Shown here one piece after another: positions 23,250 to 32,586 of a stretch of DNA of 64,000 bases. The position numbers and the translations under genes are program-made. Under the pieces are notes generated by a model. That model ran no database searches and was not told where the DNA came from. It saw nothing but the letters and a program-made list of their open reading frames with translations. This DNA is from Microcystis viridis FACHB-1342 (lineage in GTDB: Bacteria > Cyanobacteriota > Cyanobacteriia > Cyanobacteriales > Microcystaceae): contig NZ_JACJSV010000001.1 of assembly GCF_014698335.1 (NCBI RefSeq), positions 62,001 through 126,000 on the forward strand, in the 5' to 3' direction. Positions within the stretch are counted from its first letter, which is position 1, and the number at the start of each line of letters is the position of its first letter.

Positions 23250-23516
23250 TTATTTGCCGAAAACGGCTGGAATTACAATAGTAGCAGTGGCGGCAACGAT
23301 CAGACCAAAAGCCAAATTAACTACCTGTTGATCAGCTTTTTGGTAGGTATCGATGCTAAGACTAAGTTCACGGATTTGGTTGATCACGTCTCCTAGCTTT
23401 TTTTCAATGTTTTGAACGTTACTTTCTAAAGTTTCTAATCGCCCCTCAATTGTATGAACGTCCCCTCCTAGCCTTTTTAGCTGTCCCTCTATTCGATCGA
23501 GTCTTTCTTCTGTCAT
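23250..23516 (-). CDS. Small coiled-coil protein with C-terminal membrane anchor
   Basis: The 88 residues form a heptad-rich coiled coil (EERLDRIEGQLKRLGGDV...EGRLETLESNVQNIEKKLGDVINQIRELSLSI), then a single membrane segment (VVNLAFGLIVAATATIVIPA) and a Lys end. This is a tail-anchored oligomer-like design. No function is known. It lies 32 bp upstream of the NIL-ferredoxin gene on the same strand and may be cotranscribed. Confidence 0.65.
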   Translation of the reverse strand: MTEERLDRIEGQLKRLGGDVHTIEGRLETLESNVQNIEKKLGDVINQIRELSLSIDTYQKADQQVVNLAFGLIVAATATIVIPAVFGK

Positions 23517-23619
23517 AATTATTACCCATCTCTAACTTAATTGTAACTCAATCGACACCAATACTAAAAGAGCGCAGCAGTCGTTACAATAGGACAAAGT
23601 AAACTTTGATTAAATATCC

Positions 23620-24171
23620 ATGACAGCCACCACACCCACCAACAAAACCAGAAATCTTCTGCTGGCAGTAACGGCAGTTATCCTTAGTGTAGCGATTTTC
23701 TTGGGGTTTCAAACCACCGCTAGTTCTGTATCTTTGGAAGCGCAAGCGGAAAAAGCGACACCTTTCGATCTTGCCGTCAGCAATGGTAAACCCACCCTGA
23801 CAGAATTTTATGCTAATTGGTGTACCAGTTGTCAGGCGATGGCCCCTGAAATTGCCGAAATTAAAAAACAATACGGTAATGCCATTAATTTTGTTATGCT
23901 CAACGTTGATAATAATAAATGGTTGCCGGAAATTCTCCGTTATCGTGTGGATGGAATTCCCCATTTTGTATTTTTAAATAACCAAGGACAACCGGTTGCC
24001 CAAGCGATCGGAGAACAACCAAAATCAATTTTAACTGCTAATTTAGAAGCACTTTTAACTAATTCTACCCTACCCTATGCCACCACTACGGGAGAGACTT
24101 CTGATTTTAATATCCTTGTGGGTGCTAGTCAAACCGATCCCCGCAGTCACGGCAGTCAAGTTAAGCAGTAA
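23620..24171 (+). CDS. txlA: Thylakoid thioredoxin-like protein TxlA/HCF164
   Basis: Membrane-anchored thiol oxidoreductase required in cyanobacteria and chloroplasts for cytochrome b6f/c-type cytochrome assembly. The 183 residues have an N-terminal anchor (LLLAVTAVILSVAIFLGF), a thioredoxin fold with WCTSCQAM (Cys68, Cys71) and a cis-Pro region DGIPHFVFL. The C-terminal extension is typical of HCF164. The catalytic domain should face the thylakoid lumen. Its presence agrees with ccsA further along the window. Confidence 0.92.
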   Translation: MTATTPTNKTRNLLLAVTAVILSVAIFLGFQTTASSVSLEAQAEKATPFDLAVSNGKPTLTEFYANWCTSCQAMAPEIAEIKKQYGNAINFVMLNVDNNKWLPEILRYRVDGIPHFVFLNNQGQPVAQAIGEQPKSILTANLEALLTNSTLPYATTTGETSDFNILVGASQTDPRSHGSQVKQ

Positions 24172-24275
24172 GCAGTAAGCAGTTATCAGTTATCATTGGA
24201 AAGCTTCGGGCTGAAAGCTATCATTCAAGAGTCAACTATCAATCAGTACATTTCATTGACTAAAACCTTTTAACT
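24172..24275. repeat. Heptamer remnant between txlA and the next gene
   Basis: Several AGCAGTA and CAGTTAT units follow the txlA stop at once; the remaining 60 bp show no recognisable signal. Confidence 0.6.
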
Positions 24276-24629
24276 ATGGCGATTATTGTTCAACATTTGA
24301 CCACAGGTAACGAATATATATTCCTAGGAGTTAGTGGGGGTGAAAGTAAGAATATTTTACCCACCAAAATGTTAGGAGATTTCTTCGCAACCGAGACTCC
24401 AGATAAATCGCGATCGGTGACGGTTTGTGATGATCAAGGCCGGATACTTTGGTTTCCCGTCACAGAAATAATTGTGGTGGAGGTAGATGGTCAAAAACCC
24501 GAAGAATTATTACCAGAAATTATCGCTCCTGAACCAGTTCCTTTACAATTAGATAAAGAGAATCAAACTCAGACCCCAGAAAATCAAGGAAACATCGATG
24601 AATTTGCCGAAGATGACGATTGGATCTAG
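24276..24629 (+). CDS. Conserved cyanobacterial hypothetical protein
   Basis: A 117-residue protein with a compact N-terminal beta-rich part (MAIIVQHLTTGNEYIFLGV...VCDDQGRILWFPVTEIIVVEVDG) and an acidic, Pro- and Gln-rich tail ending EFAEDDDWI. No family function is known to me. It overlaps the next gene by 32 bp, suggesting translational coupling. Confidence 0.7.
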   Translation: MAIIVQHLTTGNEYIFLGVSGGESKNILPTKMLGDFFATETPDKSRSVTVCDDQGRILWFPVTEIIVVEVDGQKPEELLPEIIAPEPVPLQLDKENQTQTPENQGNIDEFAEDDDWI

Positions 24630-26514
24630 AATTAAATATCTAATTTTAGCGGGAATCATTGCCCTATTTACTGTAGGCTTTAACTCCCTCTATTCGGTTT
24701 CTCAAAACTTGATCGCTTCCTTCCCTGTTGCCGAAGTTGAAGCCCAATATCTTAACGATTGGACACCAGAATTAGAGGCAGAATTTCAACAAAGGGCAAA
24801 GCAAGTTATTAACCATTTTGCTAGGGCAGAAAGTTATGGCAATTTGTGGGGAGAAAACGAGAAAAAATCCTATGCTATGGCCATGTTTGATTTCTTGGCA
24901 GGAAACAGGCAAAAAGCCCTAGATTTCCTGCAGCAGGATGACCCACAAAAACGGGAACAGTCCCACACTGATTATATAGATTATTATTTTTCTTTTACCC
25001 TAAAAGGACAAATTAGAAAATATTTTCTTCTCGGAAAGTATCTCGATCCAGTTTATCGTCAGAGAATGTATAATGCGGCGAAAATTTGGACAGAAACCGA
25101 CCCTTTACAACGGCCCCATCCTATCCACGGCACCGGCCAAGGAACGGGTAATGATTGGAGTATGAAAAGACGGGGTTTATGGGTAGATAGTCGCAATACT
25201 GATAACCTGCGAGCGATGCGCGAAACATCGGTTTATCTGATGGCCGAAGAAACAGGAAATGAGGCAACTCGTCAACTTTATAAAAGTAAAATTAAGCGCT
25301 ACGTTTCAGCTTTATATAACATCGGTATGGGAGAATGGGATTCAGAAGTTTATCAAGGTCATACCTTTGCTGCCTATCTCAATCTCTACGATTTTTCTCA
25401 AGATACGGAAGTTAAACAATGGGCAAAAATGGCCTTAGATTGGTTATCCATGGCCGCTAGTGTTAAATATTATCGGGGTGGTTGGGGTGGCCCTGTAAAA
25501 CGTGATTATGGTGATGGCCATGGCGTAATGCGATCACACGCAGGTCGCACTTTTTGGTTATACTTTGGTGATACTCCCGTCGCCAATAATCGCCAGGAAT
25601 TGGACTCTCTTTATCTAATTACCAGTCATTATCGTCCTCCTTTAGCAGTGATGGAATTAGCCCGAAAAAACTTTAATAAACCGGTAGAAATTCTCGCCAG
25701 TAAACCCCTATATGAAAACTGGAAACCGGGCAATAATCAGAGTCCGGGTTATTGGGAAACTCAATTTATTGGGGCTAGTTATCAAATGGGTAGTCTGGCG
25801 GGAACTTTCCCCGATGGCGATGTGGCTCCGTTTAAATTAATGGCCTTTAATCAACACAAAGGTGTGGATTTTTTTGTGGCTAACACTGGCAAAAATGGCG
25901 TAAAACCGGGCAAAAATCCCGGGGATGAAATCGGACAATATCGTAATCTTTTAATCTGGTTACGTCCAGCAGACCAAGCTTTTTTCTGGCAATTACCGAA
26001 AACTGCCAAGGTAGAAAAAGATGATAATATCTGGTTTATTCAATTAGAAAAAACTTGGTTAGCCCTGAGATTAATAAATCTTTCTTCTCCTGAAATGATC
26101 GAGATTCCTAATTCCCCTTATCCCGATGATAATACCTACCAAGCTTTACCCACAGGTAACAATTATGCGGGTTTTGCTCTGGAAGTGGGGGAAGCGGCAA
26201 CCCAGGGTAGTTATGAGAATTTCAAGAGCATATTTAAGCAAAAAAGTCAAGTAAATTTAACTCAAATTAAGCAAGGCAGGGTTTTATTTAAAGGCAGTCA
26301 AGGGCAGAGTTTACAATTGACCTATAATCAAATCAATCTACTGCCGATGTTAATTCGTAACGGTCAAAAGCACGATTGGTCAAAAAATTTCGCCCTTTAT
26401 AACAGTTTAAGTCGAGATAACTCTCCCGTTTCTTTAGGATGGAAAGAGGGCAAATTAACCGTCAAAGCAGGGAAATATCAATTTTCTAATGCTTTGATTC
26501 TGTCTTCTCCTTAA
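24598..26514 (+). CDS. Large membrane-anchored or exported protein with toroid-like domain
   Basis: The ATG at 24598 has AAGGA 7 nt upstream (24586-24590); a second ATG at 24613 is also possible. The 638 residues start with a hydrophobic signal or anchor (YLILAGIIALFTVGF) and a conserved helical region (SYAMAMFDFLAGNRQKALDFL...TDYIDYYFSFTLKGQIRKYF, WSMKRRGLWVDSRNTDNLRAM, WDSEVYQGHTFAAYLNLYDF) reminiscent of alpha/alpha toroid folds of polysaccharide lyases. A beta-rich C-terminal half follows. No catalytic residues can be assigned, so carbohydrate processing is only a suggestion. Confidence 0.65.
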   Translation: MNLPKMTIGSRIKYLILAGIIALFTVGFNSLYSVSQNLIASFPVAEVEAQYLNDWTPELEAEFQQRAKQVINHFARAESYGNLWGENEKKSYAMAMFDFLAGNRQKALDFLQQDDPQKREQSHTDYIDYYFSFTLKGQIRKYFLLGKYLDPVYRQRMYNAAKIWTETDPLQRPHPIHGTGQGTGNDWSMKRRGLWVDSRNTDNLRAMRETSVYLMAEETGNEATRQLYKSKIKRYVSALYNIGMGEWDSEVYQGHTFAAYLNLYDFSQDTEVKQWAKMALDWLSMAASVKYYRGGWGGPVKRDYGDGHGVMRSHAGRTFWLYFGDTPVANNRQELDSLYLITSHYRPPLAVMELARKNFNKPVEILASKPLYENWKPGNNQSPGYWETQFIGASYQMGSLAGTFPDGDVAPFKLMAFNQHKGVDFFVANTGKNGVKPGKNPGDEIGQYRNLLIWLRPADQAFFWQLPKTAKVEKDDNIWFIQLEKTWLALRLINLSSPEMIEIPNSPYPDDNTYQALPTGNNYAGFALEVGEAATQGSYENFKSIFKQKSQVNLTQIKQGRVLFKGSQGQSLQLTYNQINLLPMLIRNGQKHDWSKNFALYNSLSRDNSPVSLGWKEGKLTVKAGKYQFSNALILSSP

Positions 26515-26538
26515 GTTAGATATTCTCGACTATTTATT

Positions 26539-26713
26539 CAGCAGACCCTAGTTATGAGGAGAGGCAAAAGGCAAAAGGCAAAAGGCAAAAGGCAAAAGGC
26601 AAAAGGCAAAAGGCAAAAGGCAAAAGGCAAAAGGCAGCTTTGTTCTCCCCACACCCCACACCCCACACCCTGTCCCCACGAAAAACTTTTTCAGCAGACC
26701 CTGTTTATGAGGA
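26539..26713. repeat. Repeat cassette: 22-bp direct repeats enclosing (GGCAAAA)n and (CCCCACA)n
   Basis: A 22-bp sequence starting CAGCAGACCCT and ending TTATGAGGA occurs at 26539-26560 and 26692-26713 (20 of 22 identical). Between them are about ten copies of GGCAAAA (26563-26635) and three of CCCCACA (26647-26670). The plus-strand frame across it is an artefact of the heptamers. The cassette sits between the stop codons of the toroid-like gene and ftsH. Confidence 0.85.
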
Positions 26714-26717
26714 TTGC

Positions 26718-28682
26718 TCAGACCATTTGCGCTTGATTTAAGAATTCTTGCAATTTTTCTCCTTCGATTACTTCCGTGGTCAAAAGATTAGCAGTAATCG
26801 ACTCTAATAAATTGCGGTTGTGACTAAGAATTGCTAGGGCTTTTTGGTAACTAGCTTCGATAATTTGTTTGACTTCTTCATCGATCGCTTTGGCCGTATT
26901 TTCCCCGATCGAACGCCGGGGACTACCCTGATTATTACCTAAAAAATTAGCCTGTCCCGTTTTATCGTAGGCTAGGGGACCCAGGGATTTACTCATACCA
27001 TAAATTGTCACCATTCTTTCCGCAATATCCGTCGCCCTTTGTAAATCATCGGAAGCACCATTAGTGACACTGCCAAAGATTAATTCTTCGGCTGCCCGAC
27101 CGCCCAATAACATAGTAATTTGTTCTTTAAATTCGGTTTCTGTCATCAAAAAACGGTCTTCCGTGGGAATTTTCAGGGTATAACCCAAAGCGGATAAACC
27201 CCGGGGAACGATGGAAATTTTCTCGACGCGACCACCTCCCGGCATGACAGCACCAACTAAAGCATGGCCGACCTCGTGATAAGCGACGATTTTCTTTTCT
27301 TTTTCCGATAAAACCCGACTTTTCTTTTCTAAACCAGCGATAACTCTTTCTATCGCCTCTTTAAAGTCGATTTGACTGACTTTTTCCCGATTATTACGGG
27401 CAGCCAAGAGAGCAGCCTCATTGACGAGGTTGGCTAAATCGGCACCGGCAAAACCGGGGGTTTGGGTGGCGATCGCTTTGAGGTTAACATCTTCACCCAT
27501 CTGGACTCGTTGGGCGTATATTTCCAAAATTGCCAATCTTCCCGCTAAATCGGGACGATCCACCAAAACTTGGCGATCAAAGCGCCCCGGACGCAATAAA
27601 GCGGCATCAAGAGTCTCCGGGCGATTGGTGGCGGCCAAAACGATGACGACGGCTTCTTTGGGGCTAAAACCGTCCATTTCTGTCAAAAGTTGGTTTAAAG
27701 TCTGCTCGCGCTCATCATTACTGCCGCTAGTTCCCGATCCCGAACTTCTTGATTTACCGATCGCGTCCAATTCATCAATAAAAATGATGCTGGGGGCATT
27801 TTTCTTCGCTTGGGCAAATAGATCCCGCACCCGGGCTGCCCCAGTGCCGACAAATAATTCCACGAATTCCGAGGCCGAAATGCTAAAAAAAGTTACTCCC
27901 GCTTCTCCCGCGACCGCTTTTGCTAAGAGGGTTTTTCCTGTCCCCGGCGGTCCGACTAAGAGAACACCCTTAGGAATACGCGCCCCAATTTTATTAAAGC
28001 GCTCGGCATCCTTGAGAAATTCGACGATTTCCTTTAACTCGGTTTTTGCTTCCTCGGCCCCGGCCACATCAGTGAAGGTAATCGGATATTTTTCGTCGTC
28101 TCCGTAAACTTTAGCGAGATTTTTGTTAAAAAGCAGCGATTTACGCGTGTCATCGTTGCGATAGAGCAGAAACTGCATAGCGGCGACTAAAATTAAGGGG
28201 GGAACCACCCAAGCGAGGAGAGTGCTGATCCAACTGTTTTCGGCTACGGGAATCGCCTCGAATATTACGCCTTTTTGCTGTAATAGTTGGGGTAATTGGG
28301 GGTTATCGACTGGAATTGTGGCCAATACTCGTCCGGGGGCTAGATTACTGCTTGGTTTGCTGGCCAGAGAACTAGAATCACTGTGAAAGGGATTACTTGA
28401 TTCTGGGGGATTAAGGGGGGGATTACCCGGAATAGCCAGGGATTCTAAAGGATTTTTTAATTGATACAAGATGACTTGATTGCCAATTCTGACCCTACTG
28501 ATGTCGCCCCGTTCCACTTTATTGATAAATTCGCTGTAGGGTTCGAGGGGAATATTGGATAATTCTGAGGGACGAGGGATAAGAAAATAGCCTAAAGCGG
28601 CAACACCAGAACAAATGATCAGGATTTTGCCTAACAGAGGCAAACGCGACCAGAAAAATTGATTATCTTCTTGATTAGTCAT
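26718..28682 (-). CDS. ftsH: ATP-dependent zinc metalloprotease FtsH
   Basis: Membrane-bound AAA+ protease that unfolds and degrades membrane and soluble proteins; in cyanobacteria its members act in photosystem II repair and other quality control. The 654 residues have TM1 at about 17-36, TM2 at about 152-174, Walker A GPPGTGKT at 244-251, Walker B FIDELDAIG at about 301-309, the SRH region TNRPETLDAALLRPGRFDR and the zinc motif HEVGH at 469-473. The periplasmic loop is lengthened by a Pro/Ser-rich stretch (about 84-116). Which of the four cyanobacterial FtsH paralogues this is cannot be decided here. Confidence 0.96.
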   Translation of the reverse strand: MTNQEDNQFFWSRLPLLGKILIICSGVAALGYFLIPRPSELSNIPLEPYSEFINKVERGDISRVRIGNQVILYQLKNPLESLAIPGNPPLNPPESSNPFHSDSSSLASKPSSNLAPGRVLATIPVDNPQLPQLLQQKGVIFEAIPVAENSWISTLLAWVVPPLILVAAMQFLLYRNDDTRKSLLFNKNLAKVYGDDEKYPITFTDVAGAEEAKTELKEIVEFLKDAERFNKIGARIPKGVLLVGPPGTGKTLLAKAVAGEAGVTFFSISASEFVELFVGTGAARVRDLFAQAKKNAPSIIFIDELDAIGKSRSSGSGTSGSNDEREQTLNQLLTEMDGFSPKEAVVIVLAATNRPETLDAALLRPGRFDRQVLVDRPDLAGRLAILEIYAQRVQMGEDVNLKAIATQTPGFAGADLANLVNEAALLAARNNREKVSQIDFKEAIERVIAGLEKKSRVLSEKEKKIVAYHEVGHALVGAVMPGGGRVEKISIVPRGLSALGYTLKIPTEDRFLMTETEFKEQITMLLGGRAAEELIFGSVTNGASDDLQRATDIAERMVTIYGMSKSLGPLAYDKTGQANFLGNNQGSPRRSIGENTAKAIDEEVKQIIEASYQKALAILSHNRNLLESITANLLTTEVIEGEKLQEFLNQAQMV

Positions 28683-28814
28683 AATTTTTAGGGTGGGTCA
28701 GAGTGAAAATGCAAAGTTTATACTAACAATTCCCTGTCTCGATCGCCTTACCGATGGGATAGGATAGAGGATGGAATACTTGGTAGCGAGCGAGCGACAA
28801 ACGAGAGAAATCCC

Positions 28815-29801
28815 ATGAATTTAGTTAGCTTAGAGAACTTTCTCGATAACACTTCTTTTTTAGTCCTGTTTTTAACCATGCTGGTTTATTGGGGCGGGGC
28901 AGCCTTTCCTAGCATACCTTTGTTGCCGGGCCTGGGCAGCACGGGAGTGGCCATCGCTAACCTCTGTATCGCCGCTTTATTGGGAGCGCGTTGGTTAGAA
29001 GCGGGTTATTTCCCCATTAGCAATCTTTACGAATCTTTATTCTTTCTCGCTTGGGGTGTAACTGCGGTTCATTTAATTGCTGAGTACACTAGCCGCAGTC
29101 GCCTGGTGGGGGTGGTGACGACTCCTGTAGCCATGGGGATTACTGCTTTTGCCACTTTGTCCTTACCCGGAGAAATGCAAACTTCGGCGCCCTTGGTTCC
29201 GGCTTTAAAATCGAATTGGTTGATGATGCACGTTAGCGTCATGATGTTAAGTTATGCTGCTTTGATGGTGGGTTCCCTGATGGCGATCGCTTTTCTGATC
29301 GTCACGAGAGGTCAAAATATCGAGTTAAAAGGCAGTTCCGTGGGTACGGGGGCCTATCGTCTCCAAAATAAGTTATCTACCACTCTTTCTGCGCCAGTTT
29401 TCATGGAAACGGCTAACGGTGGCACAACCGCCCTTTTAACTCCCACCCTAACAGCGATGGCGACTCTTTCGCCCCAACGTCTTAGCTTGGCGGAAACCCT
29501 CGATAATATCAGTTATCGGGTCATTGGTCTCGGTTTTCCCCTTCTCACTATCGGTATCATCGCCGGAGCAGTTTGGGCGAATGAAGCTTGGGGTTCCTAT
29601 TGGAGTTGGGATCCGAAAGAAACTTGGGCGCTAATCACTTGGTTAGTGTTTGCCGCTTATCTCCATGCCCGCATTACCCGGGGATGGCAGGGAAGAAAAC
29701 CAGCTATTCTAGCAGCGAGTGGTTTTGTTGTGGTTTGGGTATGTTATTTAGGAGTGAATCTTTTAGGTAAAGGTCTTCATTCCTACGGTTGGTTTTTCTA
29801 A
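28815..29801 (+). CDS. ccsA: Cytochrome c biogenesis protein CcsA (Ycf5)
   Basis: Polytopic membrane protein of the system II cytochrome c maturation complex; with CcsB it carries heme to apocytochromes in the lumen. The 328 residues show multiple hydrophobic segments and the heme-handling motif [20 protein letters not shown] near 255-275, with a conserved [10 protein letters not shown] and [13 protein letters not shown] end. It matches chloroplast Ycf5; some pipelines name the family CcsB. It is divergent from ftsH and followed by a hairpin terminator at 29811. Confidence 0.94.
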   Translation: MNLVSLENFLDNTSFLVLFLTMLVYWGGAAFPSIPLLPGLGSTGVAIANLCIAALLGARWLEAGYFPISNLYESLFFLAWGVTAVHLIAEYTSRSRLVGVVTTPVAMGITAFATLSLPGEMQTSAPLVPALKSNWLMMHVSVMMLSYAALMVGSLMAIAFLIVTRGQNIELKGSSVGTGAYRLQNKLSTTLSAPVFMETANGGTTALLTPTLTAMATLSPQRLSLAETLDNISYRVIGLGFPLLTIGIIAGAVWANEAWGSYWSWDPKETWALITWLVFAAYLHARITRGWQGRKPAILAASGFVVVWVCYLGVNLLGKGLHSYGWFF

Positions 29802-29810
29802 ATCAGTTAT

Positions 29811-29836
29811 AGGGGTGGGTTGGCAAACCTGCCCCT
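29811..29836 (+). terminator. Hairpin terminator after ccsA
   Basis: An 11-bp stem (29811-29821 with 29826-29836, two G-T pairs) encloses a GGCA loop 9 bp after the ccsA stop. A T-rich run (CCCTTTTTT) follows about 10 bp later, so it is not a perfect intrinsic terminator. Confidence 0.6.
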
Positions 29837-29929
29837 CTAGACTACCCTTTTTTAAGGCTTATAATTGTTATTTAATTACGGCAATTTTGCCCTAGATAAA
29901 TAATTACAAATTCTCAAAACTTATAAAAA

Positions 29930-30823
29930 ATGATCGATCAAAAAACTACTATTAAAAATCTGGCTTTAATTGCCGGTGTGCATGGCAATGAACTAACTCC
30001 CGCTTATTTGGTTAAATACCTGCAAAACTCACCTAATCTTATTGCTCGCAGCAGTTTTCAATCCCACAGTCTCATCGCTAACCCCTTGGCCCTAAAGCAA
30101 CGAGTTAGATATATCGATACGGATTTAAATCGTTGTTTTAACCAGAAAGATTTAGTGAATCCCGATTGTCAGCAATACGAACAAAAACGAGCCAAAAAAA
30201 TAGTCAAAGAAATCCGAGAAAAATCCATTGATTTATTAATCGATATTCACAGCACCACATCTAACATGATGCTGGCGATTATTTATTCTAATCCCCATCC
30301 TTGGCTATTAAAACTCTTTACCTATCTGACTAAAATTAATCCTGATGTGCGCTTAATTTATCATCCCGTCAGCGAGGAAGAAAATCATTTTCTGAAAGGA
30401 ATTTGTCCCCTAGCTTTTACCCTAGAAATCGGTCCAATTAACCATGGTGTCATCTGTCCCTATCTTTTTCGTCAAACCGAAACACTCATTTATCAAATCC
30501 TAGACTACATCGAACAGGAAAATTATCTCGCTGCCCATCTCGATACTTTCAGCGAATCCCTAACAGTTTACCAACGTTTAGGCTCGATCGATTATCCTAG
30601 GGATGAACAGGGTGAAATTAAAGCCATGTTACATCCTCAGATTCTCCAACGAGATTATCAGGCAATTCAACCCAATCAACCGATTTTTCTAGGATTTGAT
30701 GGTCAGGAAATTATCTATCGTGGTGAATCTGAATTATATCCTATCTTTGTCGGAGAATCTTCCTACAAAGAAAAGGGAATCGCCCTTTGTTGGACAGAAA
30801 AAAAACAAATCGATATTAATTAG
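29930..30823 (+). CDS. Aspartoacylase / succinylglutamate desuccinylase-type amidohydrolase
   Basis: A zinc-dependent hydrolase of the AstE/AspA family. The metal ligands His18 and Glu21 lie in VHGNELTP, followed by YIDTDLNRCF (Asn-Arg substrate motif), His107 in DIHSTTSNM and the catalytic-type Glu in FTLEIGPINHG. The 297-residue length fits cyanobacterial proteins annotated as aspartoacylase, which remove the acetyl group of N-acetylaspartate. The actual substrate in cyanobacteria is uncertain. No operon partner is evident. Confidence 0.9.
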   Translation: MIDQKTTIKNLALIAGVHGNELTPAYLVKYLQNSPNLIARSSFQSHSLIANPLALKQRVRYIDTDLNRCFNQKDLVNPDCQQYEQKRAKKIVKEIREKSIDLLIDIHSTTSNMMLAIIYSNPHPWLLKLFTYLTKINPDVRLIYHPVSEEENHFLKGICPLAFTLEIGPINHGVICPYLFRQTETLIYQILDYIEQENYLAAHLDTFSESLTVYQRLGSIDYPRDEQGEIKAMLHPQILQRDYQAIQPNQPIFLGFDGQEIIYRGESELYPIFVGESSYKEKGIALCWTEKKQIDIN

Positions 30824-30879
30824 TACCTCCACAGCAGTTTTACTGACAAAAAACAGGTCTAAATAAGGGAAAAGCCACT

Positions 30880-32202
30880 ATGACCTTTACTTCTGATTCT
30901 TTTTTAGCGGAACGTTACCGACTACAACAACGCCTGGGAAATACCGCTATCGGTCGTCAAACTTGGTTAGCTACCGATGTATTATCTCAAGAATCGGTAA
31001 TTATTAAACTCCTCGCTTTTAGTCCCCAGATGGAGTGGGAAGAATTAAAATTATTTGAACGAGAGGCAGCCGTCTTAGCTTCTCTCCATCATCCCCGTAT
31101 TCCCCGCTATCGCGATTATTTTTCCCTCGATAAAAATCAAGGTGATGGGATTCCTTGGTTTGTACTTGTACAAGATTATATACCGGGAGAATCCTTAAGT
31201 GATCACTTAGAAAGGGGGCAACATTTCACCGCTACGGTAATTCGGACTATTGCCCAAGAAGTTCTCGAAATTCTCATCTATTTGCATGAATTATCGCCCC
31301 CAGTATTACATCGAGATATTAAACCTAGTAATTTAATTATTAACTCGGAAAATAACGTTTATTTAGTGGATTTTGGGGCAGTCCAGTCCAGGGGTGCAGT
31401 GACGGGAGTTACTTTTACCGTGGTGGGGACGAGTGGTTATGCACCCCTAGAACAATTTTGGGGCCGAGCAGTTCCGGGTTCTGATTTATATGCCTTGGGT
31501 ATGACTTTAATTCATTTATTGACAGGAATTGTGCCAATAGAACTGCCCTACCGCGACTCTAAAATTCAATTTCGCCAACTGGTGACAATCGATGATGATT
31601 TAATCGATTGGTTAGAAACTATGACCGATATGGCAGTAGAAAAGCGGTTTAAAAGTGCCAGAGAAGCTCTGAAAATTCTCCAACATCCCTACTATCGTCA
31701 AGTATCAAGTTTAATCGATCCTAAGAAATTACCAAAACCTCCCCACAGTTCCATCCGTATCGCTAAACACCGGGATAATTTAGAGATTAATTTACCACCA
31801 ACAATTAAGCTACCTTCCGATGCGCCTACTCTCTGGTCTTTGGCGATTTTCCTTACTGTCACTGTCTTTATCTCCCCAATTATTACCTTTATTATAGCTC
31901 TGATTGGTTTTATTTTTTCGCGGGAGATGCAATTAATTCTTACACCTCAAGAAGTTTTAATTAAATATAAACTTTTCAATTTTATCTACAAAAAATTTGC
32001 TTTCAAAACTCAAGACTTATGGGGTATTTTTCTTCATAGCAATGGTACAGAAGGTAACTATCAGATTCGTCTGCGGACAGCTAAAAATTACTATCTTATC
32101 GGCCAGAATCTCCGCGAGGATGAATGTCTCTGGTTAGGACAGGAAATCCAAGATTGGTTAAATTTTATCAAATATAACGTTTCTCATCAAGAGGAAGTGT
32201 AG
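30880..32202 (+). CDS. Serine/threonine protein kinase, membrane-linked
   Basis: A eukaryotic-type kinase (Hanks/PknB). The N-terminal domain (about 10-275) shows a degenerate Gly loop (LQQRLGNTAIGRQTW), Lys in ESVIIKLLAF, HRDIKPSNLII, DFGAVQ and the GTSGYAPLEQFWG activation region, all characteristic of cyanobacterial kinases. Residues 310-350 form a hydrophobic hairpin of one or two membrane segments (LAIFLTVTVFISPIITFIIALIGFIF), and a C-terminal domain of about 85 residues follows. Substrates are unknown. All catalytic motifs appear intact. Confidence 0.92.
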   Translation: MTFTSDSFLAERYRLQQRLGNTAIGRQTWLATDVLSQESVIIKLLAFSPQMEWEELKLFEREAAVLASLHHPRIPRYRDYFSLDKNQGDGIPWFVLVQDYIPGESLSDHLERGQHFTATVIRTIAQEVLEILIYLHELSPPVLHRDIKPSNLIINSENNVYLVDFGAVQSRGAVTGVTFTVVGTSGYAPLEQFWGRAVPGSDLYALGMTLIHLLTGIVPIELPYRDSKIQFRQLVTIDDDLIDWLETMTDMAVEKRFKSAREALKILQHPYYRQVSSLIDPKKLPKPPHSSIRIAKHRDNLEINLPPTIKLPSDAPTLWSLAIFLTVTVFISPIITFIIALIGFIFSREMQLILTPQEVLIKYKLFNFIYKKFAFKTQDLWGIFLHSNGTEGNYQIRLRTAKNYYLIGQNLREDECLWLGQEIQDWLNFIKYNVSHQEEV

Positions 32203-32586
32203 CCCGACAGGGTATCTTCTCCTGGCTCTCTTGGATAATGTATTCTAAGATACATTCTCAAGAGCGAGGGGGTGGAACGAACCACAAAGACACAAAGGAC
32301 ACAAAGATTGATCGATCATATTGTAAGTTTAACTTATCACACAGAACCTAGAAGAGCCTTCTCCTGACTCCCCAAAAGGAAAACCTTGTACCTCATCTCA
32401 AGAAATCTGGGGAATTAGTCGGTAGGTATTTTCCCTTTTTTAACCTTAATTTTGCAAAGATTAACCTATCTTGATATAATAACAACTGATTGGCATTCCC
32501 TTAGCTACAGGACGGCAATTATTAAATCGAATTAGGAATTACAAAAAAACAGCCATGAAATGTTAGTTATTAGTGGAGAATAAAAA
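32203..32586. other. Intergenic region with a dispersed repeat copy
   Basis: It contains ACAAAGACACAAAGGACACAAAG-type short repeats near 32283 and one copy (32368-32396) of the dispersed TCCCCAAAAGG repeat also present at 16033 and 47543. No ORF is supported. Confidence 0.6.

Noticed and set aside
26554-26736. Plus-strand frame starting in the GGCAAAA array
   Set aside because: It encodes only QKAKGKR-type repeats dictated by the heptamer and runs into ftsH antisense.
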